Part shown: positions 14,796 through 20,869 of the stretch, one piece after another
Numbering within the stretch: the first letter of the stretch is position 1
Layout of the letters: each line of letters begins with the position of its first letter
Origin: a virus
IMG/VR virus record: IMGVR_UViG_3300005664_000104
Coordinates: 1-22,474 of that record
Reading direction: 5' to 3' (one strand)
DNA length: 22,474 nt
Notes under the pieces: model-generated
Database searches by the model: none
Seen by the model: the letters and a program-made list of their open reading frames with translations, nothing else
What the model was told of the DNA's origin: nothing
Translations under genes and position numbers: made by a program

Positions 14796-15164
14796 CTATT
14801 TTTGTTTTACTATTTCGATTAATTTACGGAGACATGATAATTCTGCTTCTTCATAAGTTTTCCATTGTTGGTTTGGATTATTATTTTCCCAATCTATTTC
14901 AGAATAAATAATATAATCATACCAAGAAGTTTCTGTTGTTTTTCCACCTTTAAAAATTGGATAACCTATTATATGGTATTTTTCTCTAAACCATCTAAAA
15001 GCTTGTTGATAAAGAGGAGATGAAATATAGTCTTTATTAAAATTAACTAGTTGTAAATTTCTTCTTATACTACCTTGCTTGTTAAAGTATGTAAAACATT
15101 GTTCATCAAAACCTAATTCTTTAAGTGCTAGTGCTTCTTTGTAAGGTATAAATTCTTTTTCCAT
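14796..15164 (-). CDS. Hypothetical phage protein, paralogue of the 12974-13333 gene (122 aa)
   Basis: This protein of unknown function begins EFIPYKEALALKELGFDEQC. It has an aromatic central helix (SPLYQQAFRWFREKYHI) and ends KTYEEAELSCLRKLIEIVKQ. The layout matches the protein at 12974-13333, so they are likely paralogues flanking the interruption. I associate it with a family frequent in Bacteroidota phages. A promoter-like site lies 17 bp upstream and the AGTTATG context is present, so this gene may head a small operon that continues to the polymerase C-terminal gene. Confidence 0.74.
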   Translation of the reverse strand: MEKEFIPYKEALALKELGFDEQCFTYFNKQGSIRRNLQLVNFNKDYISSPLYQQAFRWFREKYHIIGYPIFKGGKTTETSWYDYIIYSEIDWENNNPNQQWKTYEEAELSCLRKLIEIVKQK

Positions 15165-15180
15165 AACTTTCTTATTTGAG

Positions 15181-15211
15181 TAAATATACGAATTTTATTT
15201 TAGGAATCCAA
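15181..15211 (-). promoter_or_regulatory. Bacteroidota-type promoter inside the polymerase interruption
   Basis: On the minus strand TTG (15209-15211) is followed by 20 bp and TATATTTA (15181-15188), with the shared core TTCGTATATTT (15182-15192), 17 bp before the ATG at 15164. The -33 element lies in the last codons of the EDxHD gene. It could give the polymerase C-terminal gene a supply independent of the N-terminal one. Confidence 0.58.
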
Positions 15212-16132
15212 TAAACCTTTTAAAATTAGATTTATATTACTGAATTCAATATATGCTATTCTAATTAATCCTATATTATTATCTTTACAGAATTGGTTTT
15301 TAATTTGATCTAATCTTATTTGTTTATCTAGAGCTTTTTGACCTCCAAAAAATTTAACAGGGATAGTATGTAATTGACCATCATATTCTACACAAATGTT
15401 TTGTTTAGGGAGATAGAAATCAAATTTTAATTTATGGTTAGTTTCAGGATTAATACATTTATCGAATTTTTTCTGTGTTTCATATTTAATATTATTCTCT
15501 TTTAAGAATAATTCAACACTTTCTTCCCCTTTACTATTATTACATTTAGGACATCTTTGTCCAAATAAATGGTTACTTATTTGTTGTTTAAACCAACCAT
15601 GTTTTGGACATTTTATTCTAAATCCAGGATCATAATATCCTTTATAAGAGTCCCAATCATATTCGAAATCATGACCTAAGTTAAACACTTTTTCTTTTAT
15701 ATTATCAAGAGTTAAAGAGTTTCGTCCATAAACGGCACACTTAGGACATTCATGTTTTGGATGTATATGATTAGTCCATAGTTGTTTAAAAATTCCATGA
15801 TCTTTACATATTATCGGAACTACAGTATCAGTTTTAAAATCTTTAGTTATTAATGAGTAGTCATATTTAAAATTATGAATTCGATTAGCTTGAGTTATTT
15901 TTTCTAAATACGTTAACTTATGACCTTTACATTTAGGACATTTAGACTTTTTATTTATATGATTATCTAATGAAACTTCCCAAACCCCATGTTCTTTGCA
16001 TATAATGGGATATTTTTTCATTACACCTTCATACTCTTTTATTAAAGAATAATCATATTCACCATGAATTGTATTTGCCTTATTAATAAAATATTCCAAA
16101 CCCATTCCTTTTTTTAAAAACTTAGTAGCCAT
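15200..16132 (-). CDS. EDxHD (Vsr-like) homing endonuclease between polymerase fragments
   Basis: This 310-residue protein has three similar N-terminal modules (about 11-69, 75-132, 141-197). Each contains an IICKEHG-, IICKDHG- or IKCPKHG-type strand and a CPKC pair, i.e. treble-clef zinc units that would recognise DNA. The C-terminal domain (about 200-297) is a PD-(D/E)XK-like nuclease of the EDxHD class: GEESVELFL supplies the Glu, FDFYLPKQ the first Asp (238), VEYDGQLH the His (255), and IRLDQIK the last Asp (275). LIRIAY follows. This class (for example I-Bth0305I) is known from fractured phage genes and intron-borne endonucleases. It lies 42 bp after the N-terminal polymerase fragment. 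Confidence 0.88.
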   Translation of the reverse strand: MATKFLKKGMGLEYFINKANTIHGEYDYSLIKEYEGVMKKYPIICKEHGVWEVSLDNHINKKSKCPKCKGHKLTYLEKITQANRIHNFKYDYSLITKDFKTDTVVPIICKDHGIFKQLWTNHIHPKHECPKCAVYGRNSLTLDNIKEKVFNLGHDFEYDWDSYKGYYDPGFRIKCPKHGWFKQQISNHLFGQRCPKCNNSKGEESVELFLKENNIKYETQKKFDKCINPETNHKLKFDFYLPKQNICVEYDGQLHTIPVKFFGGQKALDKQIRLDQIKNQFCKDNNIGLIRIAYIEFSNINLILKGLLDS

Positions 16133-16156
16133 AAATCCTATTTAATTGTGTGGCTA

Positions 16157-16186
16157 TAAATATACGAAAAAGAATTAAGTATTCAA
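16157..16186 (-). promoter_or_regulatory. Bacteroidota-type promoter of the EDxHD endonuclease gene
   Basis: TTG (16184-16186 on the minus strand) is followed by 19 bp and TATATTTA (16157-16164), with the core TTCGTATATTT at 16158-16168, 25 bp before the ATG at 16132. It sits across the stop codon of the polymerase N-terminal gene, so the endonuclease carries its own promoter. Confidence 0.58.
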
Positions 16187-17977
16187 ATATTTTTCATCAA
16201 TTACTTCATTAGCATATTTAATAGTTTGTACAAGCATACGTTGTCCTGTACAAGTTATAGCAGAAGATAAGACCTTATAACCATCAGTAAAACGCCAACT
16301 ATTGATGGCGAAGGCACCGTATACTGCGTTTAATAATACTTTATTTACTAATTGCTTACGATCATATAAATTTCCTAAATCTTCATTTCCATTTTTATAA
16401 GCTTCTTCCATTTGTCTTTTAAACTCTTTCCTCATTCGGAACCAATCTGTAAGTACATCAGCTACAATACTTCTTTCATCAGTTCGGAAACAAACTCCGT
16501 TAGCAGATATAGTCCATTTCTTACTTTCTATAGTTTGAATAAGTTTTTCTACAGTAACTTTATTAGTTGAAAATTTATAAGTTTCTTTATTTAGAATTTC
16601 GAATTCTAATTCAAGTTTAGGATCTTTATTTTTTAAATCTTCTAGCCCCCACCAAATATTTCGTGTTGGATTGTCTATAACAATTCTACCTACTAAGGTT
16701 TCGATTCCCAGATTAAGACTACGAATAATAGATGGATATAAACTCGCATAGTCATAGTCACTTAACCAGCGGTAGACACCGGGACATGGGTCGAGGAGGA
16801 AGCCTCCAGCATATCCTTCTTTTTTCTTAACTGTTTTTAGTTCGCGCGTCTTTAGTTCATTAGAAGCGGTTTTAACCACAACAAAATCACCATCAATAGA
16901 ATGTATTTCTCCCTCAATTGTTGATGTACCTCGCTGATGTACAACCAAGTCACCTTCGTTAAGTTCTTTAATTTCTTTGTTTACTGTAGTAGGTTTATTA
17001 TGAACAACTATTTTCTTACGTTTAAGGTAAGTAAGAATAGCTCCTTCATTTAATACAGTATTAAAATAAATAGATTCATAAGGGGTATGACATAAATGGG
17101 AAATCAAAACTGTTAATTGTACGAATTGTAAATTTTCTTCCAATTTTTCCAATATCTCAACATCTCGAATATTATATTCGATATACTTTTCAGGATCTTT
17201 AGCTAATAATTCGTCTAGATTACCAGAGTATTCAATTTTTCCTAATTTAGCATATTTTATCCCAATATTATTTAATGTATATGAAGGTTCTTCACGTGTG
17301 ATATATTTCTTTAGAAGACGCATGAAATCCAAACTTGATATACCACCAATTGTTATTGGTTTATCAGGCATAGCTGGGTTATTAATTAACTTTTTAATTG
17401 GGGATAATAAATTTGCTGTTTCTTCACCAAATATTTTAAGTATTCTGCAGTAAAGATATGGTATATCGAAGAAATCTGAATTATATCCTATCAGTATGGT
17501 AGGGTCAATTTCTTTCCACATTTTCAAGAATTTATTAATCATATCCCTTTCAGAATAACACGTAATAACTGTGTTTATTCCGATTGTTTTATTTTCTAAT
17601 TTACCTGCTGTATCTACAATCCAACATATTCTTTTCTTTTCTTTACCTTCAAAATAGGTTAAAGCAAGTGATGTTAATTCTGCAGGAGCTGCTTGTATGT
17701 AACTAGGAGTTAATGAACCTAATAATTGGATCTCAATATCCAGGTAAACTATATTATGGAATGTAGGTTGTGAATCATCTTTGTAATAGAAATCTCTAAG
17801 TACTGCTACTTCTTTTGTGATATCCTTTTCTAAAATTTGATTATCAAACCAATCATACTTTCCTTCAACTTTAGAAACTTTTTTCCCGAATAGTGTTGTG
17901 TACTCACCTTCTTCATCTAATTGATAAACAGGGGGAGTGTATTTAAAACGTTTCCAACCCTGTTCATCGTCTTTCAA
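16175..17977 (-). CDS. 43: Family-B DNA polymerase, N-terminal fragment (exonuclease, motifs A and B)
   Basis: The fragment has 600 residues if a TTG at 17977 is used. Exo I is IVYLDIEIQ (Asp80, Glu82), Exo II GYNSDFFDIPYL (Asp171), Exo III YNIRDVEIL (Asp272), motif A DYASLYPSII (Asp409) and motif B KVLLNAVYG (Lys546 to Gly554). It stops after GQRMLVQTIKYANEVIDEKY with no motif C, which is in the gene at 12069-12974. Polymerase-like sequence continues in frame upstream of the TTG to about 18050 (SIYQERRKGNPDRGYTYL, the expected first strand). The true protein therefore probably starts near 18040, but no ATG, GTG or earlier TTG is present there. About 57 residues (332-388) between Exo III and motif A form an extra beta-rich insert. 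Confidence 0.9.
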   Translation of the reverse strand: MKDDEQGWKRFKYTPPVYQLDEEGEYTTLFGKKVSKVEGKYDWFDNQILEKDITKEVAVLRDFYYKDDSQPTFHNIVYLDIEIQLLGSLTPSYIQAAPAELTSLALTYFEGKEKKRICWIVDTAGKLENKTIGINTVITCYSERDMINKFLKMWKEIDPTILIGYNSDFFDIPYLYCRILKIFGEETANLLSPIKKLINNPAMPDKPITIGGISSLDFMRLLKKYITREEPSYTLNNIGIKYAKLGKIEYSGNLDELLAKDPEKYIEYNIRDVEILEKLEENLQFVQLTVLISHLCHTPYESIYFNTVLNEGAILTYLKRKKIVVHNKPTTVNKEIKELNEGDLVVHQRGTSTIEGEIHSIDGDFVVVKTASNELKTRELKTVKKKEGYAGGFLLDPCPGVYRWLSDYDYASLYPSIIRSLNLGIETLVGRIVIDNPTRNIWWGLEDLKNKDPKLELEFEILNKETYKFSTNKVTVEKLIQTIESKKWTISANGVCFRTDERSIVADVLTDWFRMRKEFKRQMEEAYKNGNEDLGNLYDRKQLVNKVLLNAVYGAFAINSWRFTDGYKVLSSAITCTGQRMLVQTIKYANEVIDEKYLNT

Positions 17978-18055
17978 ATAGGTATAACCACGATCTGGAT
18001 TACCCTTTCTTCTCTCTTGATATATTGATAAATAGATAATATTAAATTTTAGTAG

Positions 18056-18244
18056 TTAATATATAATATATATTTTAGGATATCTCATTAAACAACTTAT
18101 ACTTTTGGGAAATTTAATATGATATGGATTTTTCTTGAATAATTTCCAACCTAAATTATTAAGTTTATTTACATAATATTCCTCTTGTTTTATGGATTTA
18201 ATTTCTATTGGAAATTGGATATCGTTTGGATTATTTATTTTCAT
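18056..18244 (-). CDS. MKINNPN-family small protein (62 aa) directly upstream of polymerase
   Basis: This 62-residue protein begins MKINNPNDIQFPIEIKS, has a helix (EEYYVNKLNNLGWKLFKK) and ends in a tyrosine/isoleucine-rich tail (MRYPKIYIIY). It is a paralogue of the 71-residue protein at 11048-11263. Its reading frame is the same as that of the polymerase N-terminal fragment, with only its TAA codon (18056-18058) separating them. That raises the possibility that insertion or expansion of this gene removed the polymerase start. Function is unknown. Confidence 0.65.
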   Translation of the reverse strand: MKINNPNDIQFPIEIKSIKQEEYYVNKLNNLGWKLFKKNPYHIKFPKSISCLMRYPKIYIIY

Positions 18245-18250
18245 CGTAAA

Positions 18251-18385
18251 CTATTTTAATGTATTAATTATACCAATCCCAAAATATTTATTATTATAAT
18301 TTTTAAATTTTTTAAAATAGTATGGGAAATCATCATTTGTATCCCCTCCTCTTAATTCCCAACCTATAGAAGTTAAATATCTCAT
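18251..18385 (-). CDS. Small hypothetical protein (44 aa), possibly MKINNPN-related
   Basis: This short frame starts MRYLTSIGWELRGG and ends FGIGIINTLK. The LTSIGWEL segment resembles LNNLGWKL in the neighbouring 62-residue protein, so it may be a further diverged relative that lost the MKINNPN start. Support comes from the AGTTATG start context and the promoter-like core TTCGTATATTT (18401-18411), 16 bp upstream. The DNA is very AT-rich, so a chance frame cannot be fully excluded. Confidence 0.5.
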   Translation of the reverse strand: MRYLTSIGWELRGGDTNDDFPYYFKKFKNYNNKYFGIGIINTLK

Positions 18386-18399
18386 AACTTTTATTTTTG

Positions 18400-18431
18400 T
18401 AAATATACGAAAGACAATCTAGGTCTCCTAA
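18400..18431 (-). promoter_or_regulatory. Promoter-like site after the mazG-like terminator
   Basis: TATATTTA (18400-18407, minus strand) with the core TTCGTATATTT (18401-18411) lies 15 bp before the ATG at 18385. The -7-like box is good, but the -33 position has only TTA at 21 bp, overlapping the hairpin at 18420-18439. It is a weaker member of the same promoter set. Confidence 0.4.
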
Positions 18432-18439
18432 GAGACCTA
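18420..18439 (-). terminator. Hairpin terminator after the MazG-like gene
   Basis: A perfect 8-bp stem, TAGGTCTC (18420-18427) with GAGACCTA (18432-18439), has a 4-nt loop. It starts 3 bp after the stop of the MazG-like gene on the minus strand. The following GATTGTCTTTCG is only moderately U-rich, so termination may be partial. It is followed directly by a promoter-like core, as at 7531-7578. Confidence 0.55.
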
Positions 18440-18442
18440 ATA

Positions 18443-18946
18443 TTATTTATTTTTACAACTTTCAATTTCTTCTGGTGTGAAAAATTGTTTTAAATTTGGT
18501 TTAAAATATGACAAAGATTTTTGGACTTTTTTATCTTTAGTACGATATACAACCCAATGATTATCTACTTTTTCATAATGACATGGAACTCCTAATATGT
18601 TTTCTCTATCTTTAACAGTATCTATAGCTTCTAATTCAGATAAACACAATTTAGACATATTAGACGCTTGTATTTCCTTATATACGTCTTGTATTTTATC
18701 TTTCATCCCATGCAACATAATACCATTACATAAAACATACATAATATCTCCAAGAGCATCTGCTACTCCTATTAAATCATTATTCTCACAAGCTTCTTTA
18801 TACTCGTCTAATTCTTCTTTAATAAAATCATAAACAAATTCCCACTCCCATTTTTCTTTAGGAATATTTGGTTCATAATAATTAGGCTTATTCATAGCCT
18901 TATTGAAGGTTTCTACTTCATCAACGAACGGAACATTTTTATTCAT
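18443..18946 (-). CDS. MazG-like nucleotide pyrophosphohydrolase
   Basis: This 167-residue protein carries the all-alpha NTP pyrophosphohydrolase pattern. VYDFIKEELDEYKEA gives the E-E-x-x-E metal-binding helix (about residues 44-48). DLIGVADALGDIMYVLCNG gives the second acidic helix (Asp63, Asp67), and VYKEIQASNMSKL is the typical following segment. A C-terminal extension (HYEKVDNHWVVYRT and FKPNLKQFFTPEEI) is seen in many phage members of the family. The enzyme would hydrolyse a nucleoside triphosphate, for example non-canonical dNTPs or alarmone-like nucleotides, and may adjust the pool for phage DNA synthesis. It ends in front of a hairpin. Confidence 0.82.
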   Translation of the reverse strand: MNKNVPFVDEVETFNKAMNKPNYYEPNIPKEKWEWEFVYDFIKEELDEYKEACENNDLIGVADALGDIMYVLCNGIMLHGMKDKIQDVYKEIQASNMSKLCLSELEAIDTVKDRENILGVPCHYEKVDNHWVVYRTKDKKVQKSLSYFKPNLKQFFTPEEIESCKNK

Positions 18947-18962
18947 ATTAAATATTTTGTTA

Positions 18963-19175
18963 TTATTTTAATTCATCTATTAATTCCAAAATTTTCTTTT
19001 GAATTTTTTCTGCATCTTCATACTCCCAACCTAATTCAAATAAAGGCATATCAAATTCCTCTTCTTCCTTTCCTTCTTCCTTTACTCTTTTAGTTATCCA
19101 ATGACACTTTAGTAAAGATTTTAATGTTGCAATTTGTTCTTCAATCTCTTGGTTTTGTTCTCTTTTAGATTCCAT
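18963..19175 (-). CDS. Hypothetical charged coiled-coil protein (70 aa)
   Basis: This unrecognised small protein is rich in Glu and Lys. The N-terminal REQNQEIEEQIATLKSLL has heptad-like spacing of hydrophobic residues, and the C-terminus DAEKIQKKILELIDELK is another amphipathic helix, so a short coiled coil is likely. A VKEEGKEEEEFDMP loop separates them. It lies 16 bp upstream of the MazG-like gene and 11 bp downstream of the 39-residue gene, in the same operon. Function is unknown. Confidence 0.66.
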   Translation of the reverse strand: MESKREQNQEIEEQIATLKSLLKCHWITKRVKEEGKEEEEFDMPLFELGWEYEDAEKIQKKILELIDELK

Positions 19176-19186
19176 TTTATATTTGA

Positions 19187-19306
19187 TTATTTATTAATTT
19201 CTTCCCACTCTTCAATCCAACAACGCACTGTTTCAGTTCCTACTTCAAAATCAGACATACATTCTAATTCTCTTAATTTTATTCTTATAAATTCTGATAA
19301 TTCCAT
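19187..19306 (-). CDS. Small hypothetical protein (39 aa)
   Basis: This short frame starts MELSEFIRIKLRELECMSDF and ends in an acidic, tryptophan-containing helix (CWIEEWEEINK). It fills the 132-bp space between the P-loop protein gene (ends 19308) and the coiled-coil gene (starts 19175) with only 1 and 11 bp left over, which supports translation as part of this operon. Function is unknown. Confidence 0.55.
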   Translation of the reverse strand: MELSEFIRIKLRELECMSDFEVGTETVRCWIEEWEEINK

Positions 19307-19307
19307 A

Positions 19308-19808
19308 TTAAAATATTGATGTATTAAGGGTTAAAATAGGTAATTTTTTACCTCTTGATTCTAGTAAATATACAGATTCTTGAAATATTTTTTCTAACCC
19401 CTGATTAAAACCCATAACTGAATTTAAATTCTTCCCTGGTTCCTCTTTTTCATAGAAAAAAGATATAGTTTCTTTACTACATTCGGTTTTAATTACCATA
19501 TCAGGTAAGTGATATCCATTTTTAGCCATTCTCCTTAGTAATCTGAATCCAAGAATACCTTCTACTATAATATGATAACCAGAGTAGTAATACTCATTCA
19601 CATCTCGTTCTAATATATTTAATGCTTCATCTTGATCATACATTCTAATATAATCATCTGATATAAATAAAGTTCTATCGTCTAATTGTTTAGATAACTC
19701 TTTTGCTATAGTAACCTTTCCACTTTTTGTAGCTCCGATCACAAATATTAAAGTAAGTGGTCTGCAATAATCAACAATTTTTGATGTTATAAGTGATTTA
19801 GGATCCAT
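19308..19808 (-). CDS. P-loop kinase-like protein (166 aa)
   Basis: The segment LIFVIGATKSGKVTIAKEL (residues 20-38) is a Walker A motif (GATKSGKVT). LFISDDYIRMY (about 47-57) has the paired Asp often found in P-loop kinases that phosphorylate small molecules or polynucleotide ends. YHIIVEGILGFRLLRRM may carry the Walker B strand with Glu. The length suits a small nucleotide- or polynucleotide-kinase-like enzyme (AAA_33/zeta-like). No toxin-antitoxin partner is visible. It overlaps the end of the upstream gene by 11 bp. The substrate cannot be assigned. Confidence 0.7.
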   Translation of the reverse strand: MDPKSLITSKIVDYCRPLTLIFVIGATKSGKVTIAKELSKQLDDRTLFISDDYIRMYDQDEALNILERDVNEYYYSGYHIIVEGILGFRLLRRMAKNGYHLPDMVIKTECSKETISFFYEKEEPGKNLNSVMGFNQGLEKIFQESVYLLESRGKKLPILTLNTSIF

Positions 19809-20166
19809 ATTTACTAATTATACCTAACTGGAAATATTCTTTAAAATCATTAAAATTAGGATTATGATTTGTTATAAAAATTCTGTCACCTATTTTATAA
19901 TCATATGTAGTTCCTTGTCTAGTAAACACTAAATTGTTATTAATTATATACAAACCTTCCGTGAAATCAGCGATATTCTGCTCGACTAAAGGAGGTTGTT
20001 GGGGTGTGGTGTTATAAGGAATTAATGCATTTAAAGCGTCTCTCCTGCGACCGCAGCCACAGTCTTCAATACCTAATATATCAGCAGTTTTTTCTACCAG
20101 AGTCGAAACTCCGGTAGCTTTAAAAACTTTTTCTAATGTGTCTCCTAATCCAACAGATTCTGCCAT
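19798..20166 (-). CDS. Hypothetical phage protein with DCGCGRRR motif (122 aa)
   Basis: The N-terminal half (VGLGDTLEKVFKATGVSTLVEKT) is helical. The motif DCGCGRRRDALN (residues 36-47) looks like a conserved signature of a family that I recall from T4-like marine phages, often written DCGC-x-RR-x-x-LN. After a proline-rich linker, the C-terminal half forms strands (GLYIINNNLVFT, GTTYDYKIGDRIFIT) and ends LGIISKYGS. The role is unknown. Its start lies 22 bp inside the 3' end of the HNH gene upstream. Confidence 0.68.
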   Translation of the reverse strand: MAESVGLGDTLEKVFKATGVSTLVEKTADILGIEDCGCGRRRDALNALIPYNTTPQQPPLVEQNIADFTEGLYIINNNLVFTRQGTTYDYKIGDRIFITNHNPNFNDFKEYFQLGIISKYGS

Positions 20167-20777
20167 TCTATTTTATTTTTCTTTATTTCACGATTTATCT
20201 TACTACAAAGAGGTTGTGTGTTATTATATTTTAACAATTTTAATAACTCTTCCTCATTTTTCGCGCTACTCATAGGTATTATATGGTCAATATCCCAACC
20301 ATAATTAAATTCTCCATTATATTTACCATAATTTTCCCAATTCATCCATTCTAAAAATTGAGATTCTATATATTCTTTATAAAATGTAATAGAACAATTT
20401 AAAACATCAATAGTTTTGGATTTTCTTTCAAAACCCAAATTATTAATACTATTTCTTATTTGTATTCCAGAAGTTGTTTTTAATCTAAAAAGAGGATCAG
20501 TATCATATTTATTTTTACGATATATCTTTTCTTTTTGTTTTAAATCATCTTTATTATCTTTATACCATTGTTTATGATATTCAGTTCTATCATTTTCTTC
20601 TTTATATGTTTTAGAATAAGATAGAATCTTATCTCTATTTTTAATATAATATAAAGAAGTATTTTCTTTTACACAGGACTTACAATGAATACTCAAACCA
20701 TCTTCTCTAGCTCTATTTTTATTGAATTCATTTAAAGGTTGGATTTTCTTACATTTAGTACATATTTTAGTTTCCAT
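20145..20777 (-). CDS. HNH homing endonuclease (family copy 4)
   Basis: I place the start at ATG 20777, because METKICTKCKKIQPLNEF then lines up with MKTCKKC and MKECILC of the other copies. A TTG at 20819 would add 14 residues that lie within the paired hairpin element. The protein has the zinc module (CTKC, CKSC), a Lys/Asn-rich linker, a family segment with FYKEYIESQFLEWMNWENYG, and the core GWDIDHIIPMSSA...NTQPLCSKINREI. The Asn-His of the second element is changed here (KYNNTQPLC in place of NHYTNFQPLC), so activity may be reduced. The 3' end overlaps the start of the DCGC protein gene by 22 bp. Confidence 0.84.
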   Translation of the reverse strand: METKICTKCKKIQPLNEFNKNRAREDGLSIHCKSCVKENTSLYYIKNRDKILSYSKTYKEENDRTEYHKQWYKDNKDDLKQKEKIYRKNKYDTDPLFRLKTTSGIQIRNSINNLGFERKSKTIDVLNCSITFYKEYIESQFLEWMNWENYGKYNGEFNYGWDIDHIIPMSSAKNEEELLKLLKYNNTQPLCSKINREIKKNKIEWQNLLD

Positions 20778-20784
20778 AATACAA

Positions 20785-20869
20785 AAGGAGAAATTAAGAG
20801 TTGTATCTGGTCCATACAAATTCCTAAAATCTCCTTAAAAATATTTTTATTAAGCAGGACCAGTGCTTA
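20785..20869 (-). ncRNA. Structured RNA candidate: two hairpins with complementary 7-nt loops
   Basis: On the minus strand the first hairpin has a 6-bp stem TAAGCA/TGCTTA (20864-20869 with 20851-20856) and loop CTGGTCC. The second has a 6-bp stem TTGTAT/ATACAA (20814-20819 with 20801-20806) and loop GGACCAG. The loops are exact reverse complements over all 7 nt, as in kissing complexes such as ColE1 RNA I/RNA II. The second hairpin is enclosed by AAGGAGA (20830-20836) pairing with TCTCCTT (20785-20791), which would hide a Shine-Dalgarno-like AAGGAG. The element lies downstream of queE and just before the HNH start. The function is inferred; the pairing itself is plain in the sequence. Confidence 0.6.

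Noticed and set aside
16132-16175. Split intein between the polymerase fragments
   Set aside because: The first fragment stops 10 residues after ordinary polymerase sequence and the second begins directly with it. No intein block (Cys1, TxxH, HNC) is present on either side.
15200-18040. CRISPR-related function for the Cas4-like nuclease or a CRISPR array
   Set aside because: No evenly spaced direct repeats and no cas1, cas2 or effector are present. Cas4-like nucleases are common alone in phages.
20815-20815. ATG at 20815 as the start of a 27-codon peptide
   Set aside because: It lies in the loop-stem of the second hairpin, in a different frame from the HNH gene, and its product has no recognisable character.
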